NCBI GenBank assembly: GCA_017979445.1
Contig: CM030714.1
Location: 47,693,220 to 47,757,219, forward strand
DNA from: Akebia trifoliata
Lineage: Eukaryota; Streptophyta; Magnoliopsida; Ranunculales; Lardizabalaceae
Reading direction: 5' to 3'
Length of the DNA stretch: 64,000 nucleotides
Below are positions 1 to 9,822 of this stretch, in pieces. Each line of letters begins with the position of its first letter. Position 1 is the first letter of the stretch. A program made the position numbers and the translations under genes. The notes beneath the pieces were generated by a model that ran no database searches, had not been told where the DNA came from, and saw nothing but the letters and a program-made list of their open reading frames with translations.

Positions 1-1167
1 CCTACTTTTTTTGACATACGTCTTTGAAATACTTGAAAAAAATTTCTTGTTCCTTCTCAAACCCTTTACATTTGGATGGATTCTCCGAGACTCGATTGGG
101 ATGTCAAAAATCCATTTTTTTTAATAAAAATGGTGATTTCGAATGGTTATAATACATTCAACGTTTCAATCGTAAGCAATGTAGGGAATGAGGTTAGGGA
201 TTAATTAAAAATAATAAATAAAAAAAATTACTAAAAAGGACTATTAAGAGAAGTCCTAAAACTTTGAATCAATTAGAAATAATCCTTCTCCAGGGTCCTT
301 TAAGTAATTTTCCCAAAAAAACTATCTCCAAAATGCCCGGTGGCAACTCTTTGGGTCCACTATATATTTTGATAGGGATGTTTATGGATTGGATCTAGAT
401 CGGATTGGATCCATTTGGGAATCTACTAAGAACCAAATTGGACCTATAATCAATTCCATAAGTATGGGTTGAACAATTATTAAAACTTGATAAGAGTCGG
501 AAATTCATATCGCGCGTCTTGACATGAAAAGCATCTATGATTCTCATATACTTTCACATCAAAAAGTGCGATATGAGATTCTAGTCTGAGGTCACTTCAA
601 CATTATCCAACCTTATAACATCGGTTTGGGTCATTGGGACATGTTCGATCCAAAAGTTTACAAGATTTGATTCTTATTGGTAAACAAATCATCGACCGCA
701 TTCTTACAGTGATGTCAATGGATTGAGTCAGAACTGGGTAAGGGTTGATTTGGGACCAATTTGCTAATAATCAAATCAAACCTATCATCGAATTGATAAG
801 TATAGATTGAACCCTTATAGGTTATTGGATCAGATTCTTATTAGAATACAAATCCTCGATCCATATTTGAAGTTATTGAATTATAATAGATCAAATTTTG
901 AGTCTGATCCAAAATAACCTTGATGTCACGATTCGATCCACTGAAATTCAACTTCATGTCACACAAATTAGATAAATTGTTAAGAAAAATTCCAAACACC
1001 CCACAAATACCTTACACACACACACACACACACAAACACACAACAACAACAACAAACAACAAAAATTGAGTCTGATCTATACATCGAAAGCCCTAGTTTT
1101 TATATTTTAATAAATATTTGTTAGGTGGTGAAAAAGATTTTATGATTGAGCGTAGGTTAAAGCCGTA
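1..1167. other. Upstream intergenic region with degenerate repeats
   Basis: No gene is supported here. From about 360 to 960 the sequence is a degenerate repeat rich in 'ggattgga/gatcca' words; similar wording recurs near 46860-47160 and 59270-59490, so this is probably a dispersed non-autonomous transposon remnant. A shorter copy of the 'gaggtcacttcaac' MITE family lies at about 497-612. A (CA)n microsatellite at about 1012-1047 precedes the PPR gene and may lie in its promoter or 5' UTR. Confidence 0.5.
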
Positions 1168-2745
1168 ATGCACCTGGCGCAAATTAGAGGGGTTCTTAGC
1201 ATTTCAACGATTAACCTGAACTGCATGATAAGTGAATACGTCCGTAACGGTCGTATTAACGATGCTCGAAAACTGTTTGATCAACATCCCGAATCTCGAG
1301 ACATCGTTTCATGGAATTCTATGATCAATGGGTACACTAGAAACCATCAAATCCAAGATGCAAAGAAACTGTTTGATAAAATGCCCAAAAGAGATGTCAT
1401 TTCATGGAACACAATGTTGGTGGGGTTCCAACGAATCAATGATCCAGAAAATTTCATTGGATATTTCATACAAATGGGAAGAATTGGATTCAAACCCACT
1501 GAATTCACCTTGTCAACGGCCATTAGTGCGATTTCGGATACAAACTTTAGTTTTTTAATTCCACAATTTCATGCTTGTGTGCTTCATTTAGCTCTAGATT
1601 CGAGCGTGTTCGTTGGATCAGCTTTGATGCGAGGTTACACGAATTTAGGGTGTCGTGTTGGTTTGCTTCAGGTGTTTGATGAGATTTCAGTAAAAGATGT
1701 CACGTCGTGGAATGCATTGATCTTGGGTTATATGAATTTGGGGTGTGTGACCGAGGGTCGAGAAGCTTTCGAGACGATGCCAGAGAGAAATATTGTTTCT
1801 TGGACTACTTTGGTTGGTGGGTACATTTCCAATAATAAGCTCGACGAAGCTCGTTTTCATTTTGATAGAATGCATGAAAAGAATGTGATCTCTTGGACTG
1901 TTATGATTAGTGGGTACGAGCAAAATGATCAGTTTATAGATGCATTAGAATTGTTTGTCATGATGTGGAAATCAGGGGTTCAACCAAATCAATTTACGTT
2001 ATCAAGTATTGTTAGCGCTTGTGCAGGTTCATCTTCTCTTCTCTTTGGGAAGCAAGTCCATTCGAACATCTTGAAATCTGGTGTGTTGGTCGATGCAATA
2101 TTGTTGAGTTCCCTCGTTGATATGTACGCAAAATGTGGGGATATTAATGAAGCGGTTAAGGTTTTTGAGTCAATTTCGAAGAAGAACTTGGGATGTTGGA
2201 ATTCGATCATTGGAGGTTATGCTATACATGGGTATGGAACAAAAGCGTTGGAGGAGTTTGAAAGAATGAAGAAAATTGGTTTTAAGCCGGATTACATCAC
2301 ACTTGTTAACGTGTTGGCGGCATGTGCACGTGGGGGTTTGGTTGAAGAAGGCGAGATGTATTTCGAATCTATGGAGAGCAAATACGGGATCCAAGCAGGG
2401 AAGGAGCATTACGCATGCATGGTAGACCTTTTTGGGCGAGCGGGTCATTTAGAAAAGGCGGAGAAATTGATTAGAATAATACCATTTGAGCCCGATGTTG
2501 TTGTGTGGGGTGCATTGCTTGGTGCATGTGGCTTGCATTCTAGTTTGGAATTCGGTTTGTTTGCTGCGAAGGAATTGTATAAGCTGGAACAAGATCATCC
2601 TGCGGTGTACTCGATGTTGTCAAAGATTCATGGTGACAAGGGAGTTTGGACCAAAGTTACTGAATTGAGGACAATGATGAAGGACATGGGAGCTAAAAAG
2701 CAAAAGGCAGGTAGTTGGATAGAGTCTTCATTCAATATAACTTGA
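1168..2745 (+). CDS. Pentatricopeptide repeat protein, PLS class, E subgroup
   Basis: Intronless 525-residue open frame, the usual architecture of plant PPR genes. The protein is a run of P, L and S type PPR motifs from about residue 15 to 430, with recurring signatures such as 'VSWNSMINGY', 'KKLFDKMP', 'DVISWNTML', 'SSLVDMYAKCG' and 'KEHYACMVDLFGRAG'. An E motif follows (about 440-500: 'VVWGALLGACGLH', then a 'YSMLSKIHGDKG.W' segment). The protein stops soon after 'GSWIE', so there is no DYW deaminase domain. Members of this family act in mitochondria or plastids, binding specific RNAs, commonly for C-to-U editing with a DYW partner; the target here cannot be read from the sequence. The first ATG lies near the first repeat and no strong transit peptide is visible, so the true N-terminus may be upstream or targeting may be weak. 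Confidence is high for family and low for substrate. Confidence 0.92.
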   Translation: MHLAQIRGVLSISTINLNCMISEYVRNGRINDARKLFDQHPESRDIVSWNSMINGYTRNHQIQDAKKLFDKMPKRDVISWNTMLVGFQRINDPENFIGYFIQMGRIGFKPTEFTLSTAISAISDTNFSFLIPQFHACVLHLALDSSVFVGSALMRGYTNLGCRVGLLQVFDEISVKDVTSWNALILGYMNLGCVTEGREAFETMPERNIVSWTTLVGGYISNNKLDEARFHFDRMHEKNVISWTVMISGYEQNDQFIDALELFVMMWKSGVQPNQFTLSSIVSACAGSSSLLFGKQVHSNILKSGVLVDAILLSSLVDMYAKCGDINEAVKVFESISKKNLGCWNSIIGGYAIHGYGTKALEEFERMKKIGFKPDYITLVNVLAACARGGLVEEGEMYFESMESKYGIQAGKEHYACMVDLFGRAGHLEKAEKLIRIIPFEPDVVVWGALLGACGLHSSLEFGLFAAKELYKLEQDHPAVYSMLSKIHGDKGVWTKVTELRTMMKDMGAKKQKAGSWIESSFNIT

Positions 2746-3383
2746 AGGAATATGTATTAAGCGGGATCATCATCTCTGCACTACATGTTGGGGTCGTCAA
2801 CATGATCCCCATTTCATCGTTATCTAGAGCCATATGGGCAATCAAGGTGTCTCATCGATAATATTCCCAACCTTTCTCTTCATCTTGACTTTTTAACTGT
2901 AAACTTGTACAAAAGCACGAGAAACACTAAGCATTAATTCAAGCTACTCGTGTTTGCCGGTAGTCCTAGAAAAGCAATTTCTTGGGAAAAAAATGTAAAA
3001 TGTTTGCTAAGAAAATGTTAAAGCTGTGTTCTCTCATGTGTGTTATATTTGTAAGGCAGTCTCTAAATTTTAGGATTTGGTATTGTAACAGTGCAACTCC
3101 CACTGTTCCAAGTGATTGTGTTCATCATTGAAAGGAGAAAACAAAACATTGAAATTTAAATTAAAATAAGATCCAAAAATCAAGGTTGGATGAATCTAAA
3201 ATTTGTTAATATAGGTCTTCATACTCATTTCCCGTATTAGGTAAAATGACAGATTCCAAAAGCAGCTCTGATTTCTCCTCGCACAACTCATCTTCATTAA
3301 AGAGGTCTCTTTGGGCAGGGACATGTTTTAGCTGTTGGGATGAAATAATATTTATGCACTTTAACATGTGCCTGACCCTTCTC
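2746..3383. other. 3' flank of the PPR gene
   Basis: This is presumed 3' UTR followed by AT-rich intergenic sequence. I see no coding frame or RNA gene, and no clear repeat before the MITE pair that begins near 3384. Confidence 0.4.
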
Positions 3384-3735
3384 TTAGAGTCGTGAAAAAA
3401 TGATGCCCTAAAAACATATGTGGTTTGTACGTGGTTGACTCAAGTGCATAGAACCATAGATCTTTTTCTTTGGGATACACAAGGAAAAAGATCTATGATT
3501 CTGTGCACTTGTCATGTCAATTGCGTGCAGACTATGTACCTTTTAGTCTGTCATTCTATCATTAGTCTTTCTCTTAGACTAGTGATAAAATGACGAACTA
3601 AACGTACACGGTGATGATGCAGTTGACATGATAAGTGCACAAAACTGTAGATCTTTTTCCTTGTGCATCTCGAAGAAAAAGATCTATGGTTTTTTGCGCT
3701 TGCCATGTCAAACTGTGCACGTTTTAGGGTATTTT
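3384..3735. mobile_element. Two adjacent hairpin MITEs, family A
   Basis: Two neighbouring hairpins (about 3384-3570 and 3575-3735) share arms reading 'atagatctttttc' and 'gaaaaagatctat' around a short 'gggatacaca' loop. The same core recurs at 17.6, 21.1, 21.7, 24.1, 37.2, 45.0 and 58.7 kb. No ORF is present, so the elements are non-autonomous. The boundaries are approximate because the outer ends have diverged. Confidence 0.65.
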
Positions 3736-4015
3736 AGAAACACCCCTTTGTAAAATTGGTGATATTAGGTTTACCCCTTCGCAAAATGCAAGATTAGGTT
3801 TACCCACCTTGACCATAAGTCAACATTATTTCTTCTTGATGATTTAGAGACCAAATTTTGATTTAGTAATTTAAGCATTTAAAGAGCATTTTGGAAAAAT
3901 TCAAAATTTTATTTTTAAATCATCAAGAAAAAGGCAACATTGGCTTACGGTCAAGGGGGTAAACCTAATATCACCATTTTTATAGGGGGGATGTTTCTAA
4001 AATACTCTTTGTTTT
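3725..4015. mobile_element. MITE with long terminal inverted repeats
   Basis: The left end ('tattttagaaacacccc', then 'gatattaggtttacccc', then 'ttgaccataagtcaac') is mirrored at the right end ('ggtcaagggggtaaacc', 'taatatcaccattttta', 'atgtttctaaaata'). The inverted arms are roughly 60-80 bases around a non-coding AT-rich centre. It abuts the preceding MITE pair. Superfamily is undetermined. Confidence 0.65.
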
Positions 4016-5800
4016 ATAAGGACAAGGAACTGTTCTATGGTTAGGATTTTTAGTTGATGGCAAATCTGAAAACATGAGGGAAATGGGTAGTGTCCTATCC
4101 TTCAAAATGACATTAATTTCCACGTGGACCCAATCACGAATGCCACATGGCATTTTGGGTGGAAGCGGATGGTTTGTAGTAAAATTTTCCGTTGTGTTCC
4201 CTCAATCACTTTTAAATTCAATAGCACCCAAATCCTCAAGTTTGATCAAATTTAAAAAAGGAAAATCTATAAAATTAAAACCACAATCAAAGGTTCTGAA
4301 AACTAAAGGTCCTTGAACCCTCAAATTTAAATTGTCTAGATTTAATGTTTTATTGATGTAGCGATATCTGAATCGCTCAAAACTATTACAAGTAACTGTA
4401 GAGGTCCCAAGGGTCGATGGGGGCGCCTCTCAATATTTGGCCCACCTATATGAAGATCCACAACCCCCAATACTTTTTGGGAAAATAGATGAACTACTTC
4501 AAATCTTTAAATAGAAATATCAAATTTAATTAAATTTTGTTATTAATTTTTTTTTTTTTTGGCTCAGCAAGATTTTTGGATTTCATTGTAATTGTTTAAA
4601 AAAATAATGACTACCCACAAATCGAACAATACCTCCATTTAATTTATTTATTTAAAAAAAAAAATTCATAATTTATTCTGAAAATAGAAATAATATACTA
4701 TATTCTATACGAAAAGAAAAGATGGGCAGTATCTCACTCCCAATTATAAGAAATATTAAAGATAGAAATCCCAAAGAGGTAGAGAGATATGGTGATAGAT
4801 AGGGTGGGCCTAGACAGAGTTTTAATCTAACCGGCTCTCTTCTTTGCATTTTAGTCTAGGCTTTCGGCTCTCTATTGTAATCTTGTCTTCCTTGTGCCCC
4901 TCTCAATTTGGCAAACAAGAACTTAAAGACAAAAGAATGCCAGTTTGAAAAATGAACAATTAATCATGGGAACTCATTTTGCCTTGTGAGGCACCTTCAT
5001 AGTTCATACATTGTTGATTTAACACTTTTCGACGCACTATTCCTCAATAGCTAGGTTTTTTGTTGGGTCGATACACAGTCAATTTCATTAGAGTGATATT
5101 GAGCATTTTCATTATGGGTTGTTCAAGAATTTGACCATGTAAACACAAAATCTAACGATTTAAAACTGTCCTCGAGATAAGTATCATCAGGATGTGTGTT
5201 TCAACCATCAATTGAATTTGATTGAAAGATCTTTTATTGATTCGTGAGTAATTGAATTTGATTTCTAATTAATTCAAGTGTGTTGGAGAAGGGAAGTGCT
5301 AAAAAATCAAAATCAAAATCAAAATTGGCCTCAATTTCAATCATCGATTCGAGTCTCATCCATAATCACAGGCATTGAGAGATATCTTAGCCAATTGCAA
5401 TGCAATAGGTGCAAGAAATGAATGGAACTCCCTTAAAAGATGAAAGCAGAGTTTCAAGTCTCCTGACCCATTCATGTTGACGTACTTTAATGGAAAAGCT
5501 AATTACTTTTAATGAACTTTAGTAGAAAAGCTAAATACTTTTAATTATTAAATTATATGTTTTTATTAAAAAAAAATTACATGTTTATTGCATATATAGT
5601 ATTGGATGTTAAAAGGTGCCCGAATTTTTGGACCAGATTTTTCTAAGTTGGATCTGAAATGAATTATTTATATCTTTGCCAATCAATCTTGTTAACCGAT
5701 TTTTTTTTTTTTGAATGTCAAACCCCTGGTTCCACTCATTGAGTTTGTAACAAAATATATATAAGTCCCCTTCAGCTGTCAGGAGCCAACATCTTTTTCT
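4016..5800. other. Gene-free intergenic stretch
   Basis: AT-rich sequence with poly-T and poly-A tracts. The short open frame at 4074-4316 has no recognisable domain and no coding signature, and I do not count it as a gene. I see no RNA gene and no clear repeat. Confidence 0.4.
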
Positions 5801-5809
5801 TATTTGTGT

Positions 5810-6375
5810 TAGAAGTTTTAAAATCGACTGATTTTTCGTGAGGATGATCTCTATGATTTTCAGAAAAAATCAGTCCAATCTGAAATTTATAATCCCATCA
5901 AAAGTTATTTAGAATGATGAACACTTAGATTTTTTACCTTAATTTGTAAAGTACTTTTGAAAGGACAAATTTTGACTGTCAACGTTAACTACTGTATACT
6001 ACTTCTATCTATATATACGAACAAGATCCATGAACACATATCTACAACATGTTTTGTCCTATGCGGGCTAAAAGTTTTGGATTGAGCTGATTTTTTATGA
6101 TGAAGAGATCCTCCTCACCAAAAATCAGTACATTCCAAAACTTTTAACCTCATCAAAAATTATTTACAAAAAATGGACGGTTCACAATTCTTCAACTCAT
6201 AAATATGGGGTTAAAAATTTTATAACTAACTGATTTTTTATGAGGAGGATCTCCTCGTCATAGAGATCATCCTCACCAAAAATCAACTCAATCCTAAACT
6301 TTTAGCCAACATAGGACAAAACACGTTATAGATATATGAGTAGATATATGTATACATGGATCCTGACCTTATATA
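5810..6375. mobile_element. Hairpin MITE(s), family B, degenerate
   Basis: The segment repeatedly uses the family B core, in which 'gctgattttt' and 'aaaaatcag' arms flank 'gaggatgatctc' and 'gagatcatcctcacc', next to 'ggacaaaaca' near the ends. At least one hairpin spans about 6010-6330; another more degenerate piece lies at 5810-5930. It is non-coding and sits beside (TA)n tracts. Confidence 0.55.
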
Positions 6376-6393
6376 TATATATATATATAGATA

Positions 6394-6802
6394 GGGGGCG
6401 GTTCATGGGACATATGTAAAAACATATATAAAAACAATGATTTTTCAAAATATGGGTTAAAGATTTTGAATTGAGCTGATTTTTTGCGAGGATGGTCACC
6501 ATGATGAGAAGATCATCCTCATAAAAAATCAGCTCCATCTGAAACTTTTAAATCTATCAAAAGTGATTTACAAATTATTGACAAAAATTGACAAAAAATC
6601 GACAATTCACATTCTAAATCACTTTTAATGGGGTTAGAAGTTTCAGATTGGATTGATTTTTTTTCTTGATGATCTTTCTATCATAGAGATCATCCGCACA
6701 AAAAATCAGCTCAATCCAAAACTTCTAACTCATATTTTAAAATTTTATTAATGTTACATTGTTTTTACATATGCTTTTTCATATATCCCTTGATCTATTC
6801 CC
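6394..6802. mobile_element. Hairpin MITE, family B
   Basis: A mostly palindromic element of about 410 bases flanked on both sides by (TA)n. The left end reads 'gggggcggttcatggga', and 'aaaaatcagctc' arms are visible on both sides of the centre. The open frame across it on the minus strand (6326-6538) is an artefact of repeat translation. Confidence 0.6.
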
Positions 6803-7145
6803 ATATATATGTATCTCCGACGTGTTTCGTTCTCTGTGGACTAAAAGTTTAGGATATATATATAGAGAGTCAAAGTTCTAAATAAAGTTGTCCTATAGAC
6901 TTAAAAAATTCTGGAATGGACCGACTTTTGGTGAGAATGATCTATTAGATGAGAAGATCGTCCTCTTAAAAACAAAAAAATCAACCCAAACTTTTACTTC
7001 CATCAAAAATGATTTACAAACTAATGGTTGCATTACCCACCCAAAATACCTAATAATAATAATAATATATACAATGGTAATATTAGGGATGTCATTGGGT
7101 AGGTACGGGTTATAAAATTATTGCAAATATACATTTATATACAAT

Positions 7146-7147
7146 GG

Positions 7148-7194
<47 letters not shown>
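7146..7194. repeat. (TA)n microsatellite
   Basis: A nearly pure TA dinucleotide run directly abuts the left end of the transaldolase-carrying TIR element. A matching (TA)n run follows its right end at about 8451-8485. TA tracts are favoured insertion sites for several plant DNA transposons. Confidence 0.9.
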
Positions 7195-7197
<3 letters not shown>

Positions 7198-7842
7198 AGG
7201 CGTTCGGAGCCATCTATTTTAACAGTCATTTTAACAAAAGAAGCTCTATCGTTGGATTTAGAGGCGTTGGACGGTCGAGATTGAATTAATCGGCATATAC
7301 GTTAACTTATAGATTTATGCTATTTTTACAGCGCCATCCCTCATTTTTGATATTATTAGTGCCACCTCCCTGGCACAATTATAACCAGAGAGTGAAAAAG
7401 AACAGACGAGAACTCTCTGTTCTCTCTAACAGCTGAAACCTCTTTCTCTCTCGCTCGCTTGCTCCGTTGAAACCCAAGTTGGGGAGCAAAAATGAAGATA
7501 CCAAGATACACTAAAAGGGAGAGAGAGAGAGAGAGAGAATGGGTTTATGGTAGTGAGAGCAGAAAGAACACACTTAAATTGACGGAAGATTTGGATTTGG
7601 ATAGAATTAAATGGGGTATAAAGATTTCTGAAGCCAACCCAAAATTTTCAAATAAGGCTTCAATTATGATGCTGACCTTAACAATAATTAGCTAACATTT
7701 TTTTCCATTGCACCACCAAATATCAGAACAAACCACAAACCACATACCAACTGGCGATTAGAAAGTAAGAGCTACGTAATCATTTAAGCATAATAAACCT
7801 TCATTTGTTAATGCCCCTCCCAACCCCTTAGTTATCTTCAAC

Positions 7843-7849
<7 letters not shown>

Positions 7850-7882
<33 letters not shown>
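7850..7882. repeat. (CT)n microsatellite in the Pack element
   Basis: About 16 CT units followed by 'acagagagag', lying just beyond the 3' end (on the minus strand) of the captured transaldolase fragment. Confidence 0.85.
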
Positions 7883-7883
<1 letters not shown>

Positions 7884-7913
7884 GAGAGAGATAATGAGTT
7901 ATAGAACTCAAAA

Positions 7914-8155
7914 TGTTAACAACAAAAGGTGGTTGCCTTCTCTTGCAGGGTAACAAGTAGGCTATCAAAGCTCTTCTTGAAGGAATCCACTCCTTCGAGT
8001 TCAAGTTGAGTCACAACTTCATCCCAGTCAATCCCCAACTTTTCAAGTGCGCTGTAAATGCCTTTGGCCTCCGATAGAATGTCCTTGATACAGTACCATG
8101 GTCAATGAGAGCTTGGAGAGCCTGGTCGGGCATGGTTGAAACTTGACCAACATAT
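7914..8155 (-). pseudogene. Captured transaldolase C-terminal fragment
   Basis: Read on the minus strand, the sequence encodes 'YVGQVSTMPDQALQALIDHG', then after a short deletion or frameshift 'EAKGIYSALEKLGIDWDEV', then 'GVDSFKKSFDSLLVTLQEKA', then a stop. I recognise this as the C-terminal part of plant transaldolase (pentose phosphate pathway), from memory of the family. The segment that normally joins the first two blocks is damaged, and the rest of the enzyme, including the catalytic lysine region, is absent. It cannot make an active enzyme. It lies inside inverted repeats, which marks it as sequence captured by a transposon and not a decayed resident gene. Confidence 0.75.
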
Positions 8156-8447
8156 AACATGTTCCCCAACTTGGGTTTCAGTGGAGCGAGCGAGCGAGCG
8201 AGAGAGAGAGAGGTAGGTTTCGACTGTTAGAAAGAATAGAGAGTTCTCATCTGTTCTTTTTCACTCTCAGGTTATAATTGTGCCAGGGAGGTGTCACTAA
8301 TAATCCCAAAAATGAGGGATGGCACTGTAAAAATAGCATAAATCAATAACTTAACTTATATGCCGATTAATTCAATCTCGACCGTCCAACGCCTCTAAAT
8401 CCAACGATGGAGTTTCTTTTGTTAAAACAACTGGCTCCGAACGCCTC

Positions 8448-8494
<47 letters not shown>

Positions 8495-8495
8495 T

Positions 8496-8837
8496 GGGTG
8501 GCGTTCAATGGCAAACTTTTTGGCAAAACATTTTTCAAAACATGAGTTAGAGGTTTTGGAATTGGTGAGGATGATCTCTACGGTGAGAAGATAATCATCA
8601 CCAAAAATCAGCCCATTCCAAAACTTCTAACCCATGTTTACAAGCTGAAAAATCGTGAACTGTCCATTTTTTGTAAACTGTTTTTGATGGGGTTAGAAGT
8701 TTTGGAATGGGCTGATTTTTGGTGATGACGATCTCCTCACCGTAGAGATCATCCTCACCAAAAATCAGCCCATTCCAAAACCTCTAACTCATGTTTTGAA
8801 AAATGTTTTGCCAAAAAGTTTGCCATTGAACGCCCCC
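8496..8837. mobile_element. Near-perfect hairpin MITE, family B
   Basis: A 342-base element whose ends read 'ggcgttcaatggcaaac' and 'gtttgccattgaacgcc'. The whole element can fold as a long hairpin with a centre near 8665. It is embedded in (TA)n on both sides. Its 'GGGnGGCGTTC' termini resemble those of the Pack element just upstream, suggesting the same mobilising machinery. It is the best-preserved copy of family B in the window. Confidence 0.8.
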
Positions 8838-8838
8838 A

Positions 8839-8880
8839 TATATATATATATATATATATAACTTCTTTTCTTTTGAAAGA

Positions 8881-8912
<32 letters not shown>
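8839..8912. repeat. (TA)n followed by (AAT)n microsatellites
   Basis: A TA run of about 22 bases closes the MITE at 8837, and an (ATA/AAT) trinucleotide run occupies about 8882-8912. Confidence 0.85.
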
Positions 8913-8915
<3 letters not shown>

Positions 8916-9123
8916 GAAAATAAAAAAACTAGAATCTATTTTCTTTATAATAAAGATGAACATTTTAAATTAAAATAAATAATTTATATGAAAACATTAA
9001 AAAATTATGTATCATCTATTAACTTTTAAAGGATACGAAAACCTTGGTATTTGGTTCCCCAAACACGGTATTTGGTTCCCCTTTTGGTGGTTCGAATCCT
9101 TTTAGATCTGACTCTAGTTGAAT

Positions 9124-9252
9124 ATTGAAAGAGTCATGCTGGAGTGACCTCAAGCTGGAACCTCATATACCACTTCTTGACATGAAAGTGCATGGGAACC
9201 ATCAAGATTTGTTCCAGCCTCTGTGAGGTCACTTGAGCACTATTCTTATTGA
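9124..9252. mobile_element. Short MITE, family C
   Basis: The ends are 'gagtgacctcaagc' on the left and the inverted 'tgaggtcacttgagc' on the right. The interior contains 'cttcttgacatgaaagtg'. The same arrangement recurs near 500, 22.5, 22.7 and 24.4 kb. Confidence 0.6.
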
Positions 9253-9822
9253 AAATAGGATCTGGGATTGAGGTTTCAGTTCTAGTAAAATGGGTACCAC
9301 CCGTTGACACCCCTAGCTAATATAGTTAATTTGCATATCTATTTACTTTATACCAATTATATTTTATTCGACTTATCTGAAAATATATATATATTGAATA
9401 ACTGCACTAATAAAAGAATTAAAACATAAACAAAATACGACTTCACTTGAGTAACAACACAGGCAATCCCTGAAAGAAGGCTTATACTACTACCCAAGGT
9501 AATGTGCAATATTTTAGAGTAAATTGAGAAGAAAGGAGGAATGTTAAGACCTCTTAGGGACAAACTCTCCAACTGTACAAGCATGTACACAGTTCCTAAA
9601 TACAATTTACAGACCCCTCCTCCCATGTGGTTTCCTCGCCTTCAGTAGCCCATTATATAAACTCGAGGCTTGATTCCTTGGATCAGAAACAGGAAGAAAC
9701 ACTTCTAATCGACTTCTTCTATCTAAACAACTTAAAAAAGCAAATTTTGGCTCTTAATAAGCCACTTGAACCGCTAATCAGAAGATTAGGGAAGACAGGG
9801 TTTGTGCCCTATTGAGACTTAT

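Larger units (their letters stand above)
7195..8449. mobile_element. Pack-type TIR element carrying a transaldolase gene fragment
   Basis: The element begins GGGAGGCGTTCGGAGCC and ends with its exact reverse complement. The inverted match continues with few differences for about 290 bases on each side (about 7195-7482 and 8161-8449), including the 'cgttggacggtcgag' and 'cccaagttgggg' blocks. The ends abut (TA)n on both sides. The 680-base interior has no transposase. It holds (GA)n and (CT)n tracts and, on the minus strand, a piece of coding sequence from a cellular gene (see the pseudogene entry). This is the structure expected of a non-autonomous, gene-capturing TIR element such as a Pack-MULE or Pack-TIR. 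The target-site duplication is hidden in the TA tract, so the superfamily is unresolved. Confidence 0.8.

Noticed and set aside
7492..7695. 67-residue ORF inside the Pack element
   Set aside because: Contains a (GA)n translation (alternating Arg-Glu) and no domain; part of the transposon interior.
7850..7882. Regular repeats considered as a CRISPR-like array
   Set aside because: Simple dinucleotide microsatellite without spacers, in a plant nuclear context.
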